The position numbers and the translations under genes are program-made. Shown here one piece after another: positions 1 to 6,671 of a DNA stretch of 7,948 nucleotides. Within the stretch, counting starts at the first letter, position 1; each line of letters opens with the position of its first letter. The notes below the pieces were generated by a model. The model saw only the letters and a list, made by a program, of their open reading frames with translations, searched no databases and had not been told where the DNA came from. The DNA is from JBEINZ01 sp040377825 (GTDB taxonomy: Bacteria; Pseudomonadota; Alphaproteobacteria; Rhizobiales; Ancalomicrobiaceae): assembly GCA_040377825.1 (NCBI GenBank), contig JBEINZ010000149.1:1-7948 (forward strand), given 5' to 3'.

Positions 1-2097
1 GATCTGGCGCGACAGCAGCGCGTTGTTGGCGTTGTATCGCGAGGCCGTCGTCCGCTTCGAGCCGTTCGTATTCAGCACGGCCTCCGCGACCGTCCTGATA
101 TCGACGGTCCCGTTGCCGTCCTGATCGTTCGTTGTGGTGACGGTCAGCCCGTCGTCGCTCGTCGTCGTGACGATGCGGCCGACGATCGTGGTTCCATCCG
201 GGGCGAAGGTCGTCGCGGTCCGTGACTTGGAGCCATTCGCGCTTAGATATGTCGAGTCGGTCACCTTGCTGAATTTGCCGTCGCCGTTCGCGTCGACCTG
301 CGATGAGATCCACAGGCCGTTGCCGCTCGTTGTCGTGATCGTGCGATTGAGGATCGTGGTCCCGTTCGGCGCGAAAGATGTCTCGGTCCGCGTGCGGCTG
401 CCGTTTGCGTTGATGACGGTCACATCCGTGCTCCTGCCGTCCACCGTGCCGTTGCCGTCGCGATCGATCGTCGCGGTCGTCGAAAGCCCGTTGCCGGTCG
501 TCGTCGACACCGCGCGGGAGATCAGCGTCGTGCCGTTCGGGGCGTAGGTCGAAACGGTCGTCTCGATGTCGCCATTGGCCTTGGTGACCGTCATCGCGAT
601 CTTCTCGAAATTGCCGTCGGCATTGATGTCGGATTTCACGGTCTCGGTCAGCCGGTCGGGGCTGAGGATCGAGATGGTTCGCAAGGCCGTCGTCCCGTCG
701 CCGCGCTGAGCCGAGTTCGTTTCCGTGCGGGTGCCGTCGGCGGCGAGCGTGATCACTGTCTGGCTGCCGGATTGCGACGTGATCGCGCCGGCGAGATAGA
801 GCTTGGAGGTCGAGGAGACGGTCAGCCCGTCCGCGCTGGTGGTGGTCACCGTCTCGTCGTGGAGCGATCCGTCCTCGTTCAGGGTGCGGATCGTTTGCGT
901 GCGGCTGCCATTGGCATTGGCCACGGTCGTGTCGGATTTCGTCAGCTCGTAATCGCCATTGCCGTCGGTATCGACCTGCGTATTCTGGGTCAGGCCGTCG
1001 GCCGAGGTCACCGTCACGGACTTGGAGTCGAGCGACTGATTGTTGTTGTAGGCGAAGGTCGTCGTGGTCGAGGTGCCATTCGCATTCGGCTCGACTGTCG
1101 CACGGCTGTCGATGTCGCCATCGCCGTCCGCATCCAGGGTCTGGGTGATCGTCTTCCCATCCGCGCTGGTCGTCTTGATGCTCCGCGCGAGCAACACGCC
1201 GGAGATCGAGTAGTCGCTGACGGTTCGCGTCCGGCTGCCGTCGGCGTTGATGACGGTCGCGTCGACGTTTCGGCTATAGGTGTTCGAGCCGGTCGGATCC
1301 GACTTCGTTTCCGTGACCAAGCCATTGGCGCTTTTGGTCACGATCTGTTGGGAACGCGTCGTGCCGTTGCCGTTCTTGACGATCGTGGTCGTCTCGAAGC
1401 CGCCGCCGGCCACAGCGACCATCGTCTTGGTGGTCGTGGCGTCGGTCGTGCCGTCGCCGTTGAGGTCGCTGGCGACCGTTGTCGTCAGCCCGTTGGCGCT
1501 CGTCGTCGTCACCGAACGCGAAAGCAGCGAATTGTTGCGGCTGCGGTTCTCGATCGTCTGGGTCCGCGAGCCGTCGGCGGCGATCACGGTTGTGTCGGTC
1601 GTGCGATAGTCGAGATTGCCCGTCGCGCCCGAAATGTTTTGATCGGTCGTCTTGGTCAGGCCGGTCGTGCTGGCCGAAACGGTCGTCGCGCCGAGATTGG
1701 TCGAGTTGACCGAGAGTTTGGTCGTCGTCGTCGCGGACGAGCCATCCGCATTGCGCACAAACGTCTGCGTGTTGTCGATCGTGCCGTCGCCATTATTGTC
1801 GTAGCCGAGCGTTTGCGCGCGGCCGTCGGCGCTGGTGGTCAGGATCTCGCGGGATTCGATCGAGCCGTCGTTGCGCTTGCGCAGCGTCGTGCGGGTTTCC
1901 GCGCCGTTTGTGGCGGTTGCCCAGGTGATGTCCTTGGAATTGTCGAAAATGCCGTCGCCGTCGCCGTCATATTGGATGACCTGATGCTTGCCGTCGGCGC
2001 TGGTCGTCGATCGGCTGATCGTGGCGATCGAGCCGTCGTCGCGGATTTCCTTCACGCTGCGCGTCTTGGAGCCGTCGGCATGGGTGACGGTCGTGTC
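1..2097 (-). repeat. Twelve tandem protein repeats of about 56 residues (about 167 bp) with calcium-loop motifs
   Basis: Numbering residues from the glycine codon at 2280, the Asp/Asn (or equivalent) of the recurring SADG-type motif falls at 96, 152, 206, 263, 319, 374, 428, 484, 542, 598, 655 and 710. The spacing is 54 to 58 residues, mean near 56. A unit reads, in order: TVxNADGSRT, a variable strand, DGS or NNSLL, RSVTTTSADGLT, then an acidic loop such as YDGDGDGIFD, SDLNGDGTTD, LDADGDGDID or IDRDGNGTVD. Units are clearly homologous but diverged at DNA level, so they are old and not recently amplified. The loop is degenerate in some units, for example DQNISGATGN and DPTGSNTY. The array continues past position 1. 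Confidence 0.85.
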
Positions 2098-2310
2098 GGC
2101 CAAGCGATAGCCGGTCGCGTCCGACAGCAGCACCGCGTCGCCGACGAGGCCGGTCGTGTTGTCGGTGCGCGTGAAGGTTGTGGTGCCGGTCAGCCCCGAG
2201 CCGCCCGAATAGGTGATCCCGGTGCCCTTGGCGGTCAGGTCGATCGAGGCGATGGCGGCATTGGGGACGGTATCGTAACCGCTGGATCGGCCTCCCGATC
2301 CCGTGATCGC
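1..2310 (-). CDS. RTX/adhesin-like giant repeat protein, internal fragment (no start codon; 3' end outside window)
   Basis: An uninterrupted minus-strand frame of 770 codons runs from just after a TGA (2311-2313) to the window edge. Its first 60 or so residues contain the stretches ASIDLTAKGTGITYSGG and TTTFTRTDNTTGLVGDAVL, a style found inside large calcium-binding RTX-type proteins of alphaproteobacteria rather than at their N-termini. The rest is twelve tandem units of about 56 residues with SADGLT, D-x-D-G-D-G-x-x-D and NADGSRT elements. The acidic loops resemble EF-hand or dockerin loops, so calcium-dependent folding outside the cell is the likely behaviour. Composition is rich in Thr, Ser, Asp, Gly and Asn, and I saw no cysteine, as expected for a type I secreted protein. 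No ATG occurs in frame before about codon 297 (position 1422); a GTG at 2133 has no ribosome-binding site. The fragment is therefore 5'-truncated or misjoined. It follows an acyltransferase gene, which suggests it was the acylated substrate. Adhesin, toxin or other surface role cannot be decided. Confidence 0.8.
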
Positions 2311-2768
2311 TCAATCGCGTTGACGCCGTGAAAATAGTTGATCTGCAAGGTTGGGCTTCCCTCGCGCATGCGCAAAGACCGGCCGACGTCGTTGGGGAAG
2401 ACATTGTGCTTGATGTCCCGCGCGATCTCCCGCGTGCCGCCGAAGGGGGCGATCCAATCGACGAACCAGATGCGGGGGCCGGATACCCAATCCTCGGGCC
2501 TGAGGCCGGAGGGATTGAGGACATAGGCCTCCTCGACCTCCTTCGACATCTTGGCCCAACTGACATAGGCAATCGGCCGATCGCCCCGTCGATAAACCCT
2601 GAGCTGCCGATGCTTCAGCGCGGGGACGATCCATTGATGAACCGCGGAAATCGGCCACTTTTGGTGGATCGTTGAAAAGCTGTAGAGCCACACGATCTCG
2701 CCCAATAAGGCGACGTTCGACACGGACGCGGCTTGCGCGGCTTCGGCTTTTCGGTCGTCCGTCGACAT
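2235..2768 (-). CDS. Toxin-activating lysine acyltransferase, HlyC/RtxC family
   Basis: This 177-residue cytoplasmic protein is a recognisable member of the HlyC family, which moves a fatty acyl chain from acyl-carrier protein to internal lysines of an RTX protein before type I secretion. Family signatures appear in order: LLGEIVWLYSFSTIHQKWPI (21-40) with H35 matching the catalytic histidine of HlyC (His23), IAYVSWAKMS (66-75), PEDWVSGPRIWFVDWIAPFG (91-110) with D104 matching the essential aspartate, then the FPND segment and YFHGVN (145-150) that normally closes the domain. The last 27 residues (AIERSRDREADPA onward) are not family-like and are read through the start of the repeat gene in another frame, so the natural C-terminus has probably been lost or replaced. 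The ATG at 2768 is the first after an in-frame TGA and is preceded by GGGGAG nine bases upstream. It lies directly upstream of the repeat protein, as hlyC lies upstream of hlyA. The catalytic residues are intact, so activity is plausible. Confidence 0.9.
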   Translation of the reverse strand: MSTDDRKAEAAQAASVSNVALLGEIVWLYSFSTIHQKWPISAVHQWIVPALKHRQLRVYRRGDRPIAYVSWAKMSKEVEEAYVLNPSGLRPEDWVSGPRIWFVDWIAPFGGTREIARDIKHNVFPNDVGRSLRMREGSPTLQINYFHGVNAIERSRDREADPAVTIPSPMPPSPRST

Positions 2769-3038
2769 GATGGCAGGCTCCCCGGTTATGGCCTTTCGCC
2801 TGTCCCGTTCGGATCACGGCGACCCCGAACGAAAAGGCCCGGCTCAAGCACAGCGCGGCGTCGAACAGGGTTTGTTCGTCGTCGATCAGGCGGCCTTTCT
2901 TGCGGCTCACGAATGAGACCCTAATCGGATCGCCGACATTGTTGAAGGATGGAAGCATCGGCATCGGGATCAGGTTCGTGCATCCGGCGGCGGGCGAAAG
3001 CCGCTTGATGACAGGCGGGGATCAGGGTGCCCCCAATC
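2769..3038. other. Spacer between the acyltransferase gene and the insertion sequence; possible short remnant reading frame
   Basis: No gene can be assigned with confidence. On the minus strand a frame opens with ATG at 2964 and reads MPMLPSFNNVGDPIRVSF, then KKGRLIDDEQTLFDAALCLS, before entering the acyltransferase gene out of frame. It closes at 2311, so only its first 65 or so codons lie outside that gene. I do not recognise this stretch; it may be a decayed gene or chance. A short dyad, CGAACA / TGTTCG with a 5-base loop, lies at 2862-2878. No clear -35/-10 pair for the acyltransferase gene was seen. Confidence 0.35.
2778..2783 (-). promoter_or_regulatory. Ribosome-binding site of the acyltransferase gene
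   Basis: GGGGAG on the minus strand, nine bases before the ATG at 2768. It supports this start; the in-frame TGA a little further upstream rules out a longer protein. Confidence 0.6.
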
Positions 3039-3059
3039 CACGGCTCGGAATCGAAGTTA
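3039..3059 (+). repeat. Left terminal inverted repeat of the ISAs1-type element
   Basis: Pairs with 4314-4334. The outer 12 bases are identical in inverted orientation and 17 of 21 match overall. The transposase stop codon (TAA on the minus strand, 3057-3059) is the innermost triplet of this repeat. Confidence 0.75.
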
Positions 3060-4235
3060 GCTCTTCTGGATCTGCAAGATCTGGTTGAGGTAGTCGGTGT
3101 TCCATCCTGCCTTCTTGCGCTTGGTCTTGACGCTTCGCTTCGAGGGTTCGGCGCGGACGAGGCCGAGGGCGAAGCGTCGGATGACGGCCATGTTCTTGGC
3201 ACCGTGGCCGGAACGATAGGTGGATAGATCGTCCTTGAAGAGGACGTCGAGCATCCAGTGCATGCTTTCGACGGCCCAGTGGGCGCGGATGGCGGCGCCG
3301 AGGCGGTCGGGATCGGGCGGGGCGGAGGCGATGTAATCCTGGGTGGTGAGGGTTGTCCCGCCGGCCTGCTCGACGGTGCGGACGACCCGGATCAAGCTCT
3401 TGATGTTCTTGAACTTCGGCCGTCCCGGATAGCTTCGGTCGGAGGCGATCCAGTCGACGGTTCCGCTGACCGTGACGGTGCGCGTCTCCAGCCGCCCGTG
3501 GCCCTTCTCGGTGGTTTGGCGGCTCTCGAGTTCGTGCTTGGGCGCGCTGTCGAAGTAGCGACGGACGTCGTCGGCGAGGGTTGGCTGGTTGCCCTTGAGC
3601 GGCAGGCAGAAGTCGGCGCCGAGGGCGACGATCTTGTCGGCGACGTCGACCTGGGTGCCGATCGCGTCGATGGTGACGAGGGCGCCCTTGATCGCCTTCT
3701 TCTGCGCGAGGACGTCGAGGAGGTCCGGGATCGCGGTGATCTCGCTGCCCTTCTCGGCCAGGTGGATCTCGGCGAGCGTCAACCGGGCGGCGGAGGCATA
3801 GGCGCTGAGGGTGTGCAGGGGCTTGGCGCCGGTGCGGGCGTGGCCGGTGCGGCGGGCCGTCTTGCCGTCGATGGCGATGAGATCGTGCCGTCCCGGCCAG
3901 AGCGCGGCGATCCAATCGTCGAAGCATTTGGCGAAGAGCACGGGGTCGATCCGGTTGACGAGGATGCGCAACCATCGTTCGCAAGGAATCCCGAAGTGGA
4001 ACTCGGAAAAGCGCCTCAGATAATCGAGGTTCGCTTCGCCCCACTCCACGATGTCGTCGAAGTCGTCGCACGAGCAGATCGTGGCGCAGGTGACGAGAAA
4101 CAGAACCTCCGAGAGCGGATACATGACCCGTTCCGGCTCCCGCTCGTCGCCGAGTTCGGAAAAATGATCGAGAAGAACCGCCACCCGCGAACGCGGCAGA
4201 GCGAAGTCCGAAACGTCGTTGAGATCCATGAACAT
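3057..4235 (-). CDS. ISAs1-family transposase, intact
   Basis: A 392-residue DDE transposase, full length for the family. Residues about 15-105 form the ISAs1-type N-terminal domain (VMYPLSEVLFLVTCATICSC, then DDFDDIVEWGE), followed by the RNase H-like catalytic domain. Acidic residues are D123 in LIAIDGKTARRTG, D190 in LVTIDAIGTQ, and E323 in RAHWAVESMHWMLDVLFKDD; this last block with the following GHGAKNMAVIRRFAL is the hallmark of the family's C-terminal region. LPLKGNQPTL (211-220) is also typical. The start at 4235 has a G-rich GGGGG five bases upstream; a second ATG lies two codons later. No frameshift or internal stop is present, so the element could still be mobile. Long plus-strand open frames opposite it are by-products of high GC. 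Confidence 0.93.
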   Translation of the reverse strand: MFMDLNDVSDFALPRSRVAVLLDHFSELGDEREPERVMYPLSEVLFLVTCATICSCDDFDDIVEWGEANLDYLRRFSEFHFGIPCERWLRILVNRIDPVLFAKCFDDWIAALWPGRHDLIAIDGKTARRTGHARTGAKPLHTLSAYASAARLTLAEIHLAEKGSEITAIPDLLDVLAQKKAIKGALVTIDAIGTQVDVADKIVALGADFCLPLKGNQPTLADDVRRYFDSAPKHELESRQTTEKGHGRLETRTVTVSGTVDWIASDRSYPGRPKFKNIKSLIRVVRTVEQAGGTTLTTQDYIASAPPDPDRLGAAIRAHWAVESMHWMLDVLFKDDLSTYRSGHGAKNMAVIRRFALGLVRAEPSKRSVKTKRKKAGWNTDYLNQILQIQKS

Positions 4236-4313
4236 GCCAGCCCCCGTCTGCGAATCATCGCAACGAGGGAATCACGACAAGCCTTCAATGCGAAAGCGCC
4301 ACCGGAGACGCGT

Positions 4314-4334
4314 TAACCTGACTTCCGAGCCGTG
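4314..4334 (+). repeat. Right terminal inverted repeat of the ISAs1-type element
   Basis: Reads TAACCTGACTTCCGAGCCGTG, the inverted partner of 3039-3059 with four internal mismatches. It lies about 80 bp upstream of the transposase ATG and about 97 bp before the MFS gene. Confidence 0.75.
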
Positions 4335-4431
4335 ACGCGATGACCTAGCGGACCGGGGCGAGTTTTCACTCGGCAATTGGCCAAGCCTGTGAGATAGAGG
4401 CGCGACGCGCGAGCTGTCGTTTGGAAACCCT

Positions 4432-5610
4432 ATGGCATTTTTTCAAAACACCAAGGTCAACCTGCTGAATATGCACTACGCGATCATCGCGATCGCGCAT
4501 GGCGGCGCGGGGGCCTTTGTGTCCGCTTATCTTTTGAAATCGGGTGTGTCGCTGCCGATGGTCTTCGTGGCCTTGGCGTTAATTCTCTTGGGGCGCTTCA
4601 TCATTCGGCCGTTTGTGGTTGCCCTAGCGGTTCGGATCGGCTTACGCACGACCGTCGTCGTCGGGGCGCTGGTAACCGCGCTACAATTTCCGATCCTGGC
4701 CGAGGTTGACGGACTCGGCGCCATTCTTGTCGGGCTTTGCGTGGTGTCGGCGATTGGCGAAACGATTTATTGGACGAGCTACCACGCCTATTTCGCGGCC
4801 TTGAGCGATAACGAGCACCGCGGCCAGCAAGTCGGCGTCCGCGAAGCCATCGCCGGACTGACAGGCGTGTTGAGTCCGCTCCTGACCGGCCTGCTTCTCG
4901 TCGGATTTGGCCCGCACGCGGCCTTTGGCGCGGGCGCGGTGATCATGGCCTTATCGATCGTCCCGCTTCTTTTCGCGCCCAACATACCTGTCGCGCGCAA
5001 CGTGAAGGGGAGCTTCAAGGCCGCGCTCCCGTCCATCATCCTGACGATCTCGGACGGCTGGATTGGGGCGAGCTATTACTTCGCTTGGCAAATCGCGCTT
5101 TTTCTCTCACTCGACCAAAGCTACCTTGCCTATGGTGGAGCCCTCGCGATCGCGGCCTTGGTCGGCGCGATCGGCGCCATGGTGCTTGGCAAACATATTG
5201 ATGCGGGCCATGGCAAGACGGCCGTTTGGATTGCCTGCGGCGCGGTCGCCTCGATTACGGTTTTGCGCGCCTTCGGGGTCGATAACGCACCCATCGCAAT
5301 CCTCGGCAACGCCTTGGGCGCTTTAGGGGCGTTTATCTTCGTGCCCACGGTCATGACCGTGGTCTATACCCAGGCGAAACGTTCGCCTTGCGGTCTGCGC
5401 TTCAACGTCATGATGGAGGGCGGCTGGGATATCGGCGGCGCGAGTGGGTTGCTCGTCGCCGCGCTCATCGCTTCATTGGGCCTGCCGATTTGGGTGACGA
5501 TCCTTACCGGACTTTTCGGCGTTACGACGACATTCTTGGTATTGCCGCGCTTCTACGCGCGGGAAATCACTGCGGTTCGGCATCAGGAGGCCCGCGCGGC
5601 GGACGCTTAA
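4432..5610 (+). CDS. MFS transporter, 12 membrane segments
   Basis: A 392-residue inner-membrane protein of the major facilitator superfamily. Hydrophobic segments lie at roughly 14-35, 42-65, 72-90, 95-117, 138-158, 162-182, 200-223, 233-254, 264-281, 287-312, 332-350 and 353-372. The 4-5 region carries ETIYWTSYHAYFAALSDNEHRGQQVGVRE, with charged residues RGQQVG typical of an MFS cytoplasmic loop; GKHIDAGHGK (253-262) follows segment 8. The length is normal for the superfamily. The substrate cannot be told from sequence. The start at 4432 has only a weak GGAAA about five bases upstream; M14 at 4471 is an alternative but would shorten the N-terminal tail ahead of the first segment. The gene begins 97 bp after the insertion-sequence end, so its promoter may lie in that short gap or within the element. 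It converges on the next gene with one base between stop codons. Confidence 0.88.
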   Translation: MAFFQNTKVNLLNMHYAIIAIAHGGAGAFVSAYLLKSGVSLPMVFVALALILLGRFIIRPFVVALAVRIGLRTTVVVGALVTALQFPILAEVDGLGAILVGLCVVSAIGETIYWTSYHAYFAALSDNEHRGQQVGVREAIAGLTGVLSPLLTGLLLVGFGPHAAFGAGAVIMALSIVPLLFAPNIPVARNVKGSFKAALPSIILTISDGWIGASYYFAWQIALFLSLDQSYLAYGGALAIAALVGAIGAMVLGKHIDAGHGKTAVWIACGAVASITVLRAFGVDNAPIAILGNALGALGAFIFVPTVMTVVYTQAKRSPCGLRFNVMMEGGWDIGGASGLLVAALIASLGLPIWVTILTGLFGVTTTFLVLPRFYAREITAVRHQEARAADA

Positions 5611-5611
5611 C

Positions 5612-5977
5612 TTAGATTGCCGAGCGATAGAGGAACCGGACAGCGGCCGCTCCAATCAATGCGGGTGCCATTAAAGACATTAACGTCTTGATGCCCATCA
5701 CATCAAAACCATCGAAAGTTCCGCCGTCGTAAAAGGCGGTATCTAGCATGATCAAGCCAATCCCCACGACGAGCAGGTGGACGAGCCAAAGACGAGGATC
5801 GATCGCGACCGCGAGCGCAACGCCAAAGGCTATTGGCAACGCCACCGGTTGAAACTCCGCCGACAATCCTCCAACCAGCCCCGCCACAGCCGTTGCACCG
5901 ACGGCCACCGCAAGTGCCGCAAGGCGCTGTGCCGATACCCTGAACATCAATGGTCTGTCTTGCATGCGAGCGACCAT
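5612..5977 (-). CDS. Small integral membrane protein of unknown function
   Basis: A 121-residue protein with about four hydrophobic segments (residues 17-38, 44-60, 63-81 and 95-116), separated by the polar stretch DTAFYDGGTFDGFDVMG (79-95). No cysteine, histidine cluster or known catalytic motif is visible and I do not recognise a family. Its stop codon lies one base from that of the convergent MFS gene, leaving no room for an intergenic terminator. The ATG at 5977 lacks a clear ribosome-binding site; ATGs at 5965 and 5947 are alternatives. A perfect inverted repeat lies 11 bases before 5977. Codon use and hydrophobic pattern favour a real gene over the overlapping frames on the other strand. 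Confidence 0.7.
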   Translation of the reverse strand: MVARMQDRPLMFRVSAQRLAALAVAVGATAVAGLVGGLSAEFQPVALPIAFGVALAVAIDPRLWLVHLLVVGIGLIMLDTAFYDGGTFDGFDVMGIKTLMSLMAPALIGAAAVRFLYRSAI

Positions 5978-5987
5978 GGTGTCTGAG

Positions 5988-6012
5988 TTTGACGCGATGG
6001 GGGCGCGTCAAA
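5988..6012. promoter_or_regulatory. Perfect 9+9 bp inverted repeat, candidate operator or leader hairpin
   Basis: TTTGACGCG (5988-5996) and CGCGTCAAA (6004-6012) are exact inverse complements around a 7-base G-rich spacer. The dyad lies immediately upstream of the membrane-protein start at 5977. Arm length and symmetry fit a binding site for a dimeric repressor or activator. As RNA it could also fold and cover the translation start. It has no T-run, so it is not a typical terminator. Confidence 0.5.
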
Positions 6013-6053
6013 GGCGATCCAGCGCTCGTTTGGGGCCAAAAGGCCGCAAGACT

Positions 6054-6063
6054 GTCAATTGAC
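6054..6063. promoter_or_regulatory. 10-bp palindrome GTCAATTGAC with embedded TTGACA-like box
   Basis: A perfect palindrome in the same spacer as the 9+9 bp repeat. On the minus strand its edge gives TTGACA (6058 to 6053), a perfect -35 box pointing at the membrane-protein gene. However, 17 or 18 bases further on the sequence is C/A-rich with no good -10, so a promoter is only possible. Confidence 0.3.
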
Positions 6064-6110
6064 GTGGAGCGTTGCAGATTGGTGACGATATTCACCCTGG
6101 CTACATTTGC

Positions 6111-6308
6111 CTAAGCGATTGGATCGCGTGGCACAACCCTTAGCCCCTTCACGGCCTCCGAGGCGGCCTCCAGCCGCACCATGTCGATCAGATAACCGAG
6201 AAACGGATGCTTCGCCTCGATGGCGAGATCGCGCAGTTCCGCTGCGGCTTGCTCGATATAGGCGGCGGTCGCCGCAGGGGCGATCCTCTGTGGTCTGGAG
6301 CGAATCAT
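6111..6308 (-). CDS. Small hypothetical protein (65 residues)
   Basis: Reads from MIRSRPQRIAP through AAYIEQAAAELRDLAIEAKH and PFLGYLIDMVRLEAASEAVKG to a TAG stop. The region AAYIEQ...RLEAASEA looks like two amphipathic helices joined at H-P-F-L-G, a pattern I recall from short uncharacterised alphaproteobacterial proteins (A-x-Y-I ... L-A ... L-x-Y-L-L-D-M-A-x-x-E-A). No membrane segment or enzyme motif is present; it is probably cytoplasmic and may act through protein contacts. The frame stays open upstream to an ATG at 6467, but that extension (AQARRRRFDPDRSPH and similar) is not protein-like, and GGGA precedes the ATG at 6308, so the short form is preferred. It is separated from the membrane-protein gene by about 130 bp and need not be in an operon with it. 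Confidence 0.65.
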   Translation of the reverse strand: MIRSRPQRIAPAATAAYIEQAAAELRDLAIEAKHPFLGYLIDMVRLEAASEAVKGLRVVPRDPIA

Positions 6309-6671
6309 TGCGGGAATCCCGTTTGATGCAGACGTTAAATGTGGGCTTCGATCAGGGTCGAACCGCCGCCGTCTGGCTTGAGCGTGAGGCGCTCCCAGTT
6401 CGACGAAAAGACCACCAACCCAACCTTGGATTGAGAGCCTACCGCTAGCACCCTCCCAGTCTATCAATGTGGGGTTGTATTTTTATTCAGATGGGCGTAT
6501 TTGACGTCGCAGCCCAATCGCCGCGACAAGGCTTGACCGTCGGATGCACACCGTCCAATTGAAGGGACCGAAGGGGAGCGGTTCAAAAAAGCCCGCCCGA
6601 GGTTCCTCGCCGACGATGCGACGTTATGCTCGTTCGGCTGTCCGTAGACCGTTTGCGAACGACAGGTGACC
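6309..6671. other. 363-bp non-coding stretch upstream of topA
   Basis: No credible gene on either strand. The middle is AT-richer than its surroundings (6475-6505). On the plus strand TTGTAT (6475-6480) and TATTTG (6498-6503), separated by 17 bp, make a weak sigma-70-like promoter candidate about 170 bp before topA. GGGAATCCC, a short dyad, lies at the left edge (6311-6319), just before the start of the small minus-strand gene. No rho-independent terminator with a T-run was seen. Confidence 0.4.

Larger units (their letters stand above)
3039..4334 (-). mobile_element. Complete ISAs1-family insertion sequence (1296 bp)
   Basis: The element is bounded by inverted repeats that begin CACGGCTCGGAA at both outer ends and contains a single transposase gene filling almost its whole length, with the stop codon inside the left repeat. 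Length and organisation fit the ISAs1 family. The eight bases outside each end (CCCCAATC on the left, ACGCGATG on the right) do not match, so no target duplication is visible. The family is assigned from the transposase; the exact ends are inferred from the repeats. Confidence 0.8.

Noticed and set aside
1..2097. CRISPR or recent satellite array, considered because of the regular period of about 167 bp
   Set aside because: The period is in frame, varies in steps of three bases, and codes for diverged protein units. There is no constant repeat with unique spacers.
772..2331. Long plus-strand open frame (about 519 codons) opposite the repeat protein
   Set aside because: It mirrors the periodic GC-rich codons of the minus-strand repeat gene. 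Its Arg/Gly/Val-rich product has no domain, while the minus-strand frame gives regular calcium-loop repeats.
3258..4316. Plus-strand open frame of about 352 codons opposite the transposase
   Set aside because: It is antisense to a clear ISAs1-family transposase with all three catalytic acids. The plus-strand product is low-complexity Gly/Val/Asp/Glu-rich sequence and extends through the terminal repeat.
6345..6465. tRNA-like fragments (GGTCGAACC, and CTACCGCTAGCACCC resembling an antisense D-arm)
   Set aside because: No seven-base acceptor pair, no proper T-arm stem and no cloverleaf could be formed on either strand.
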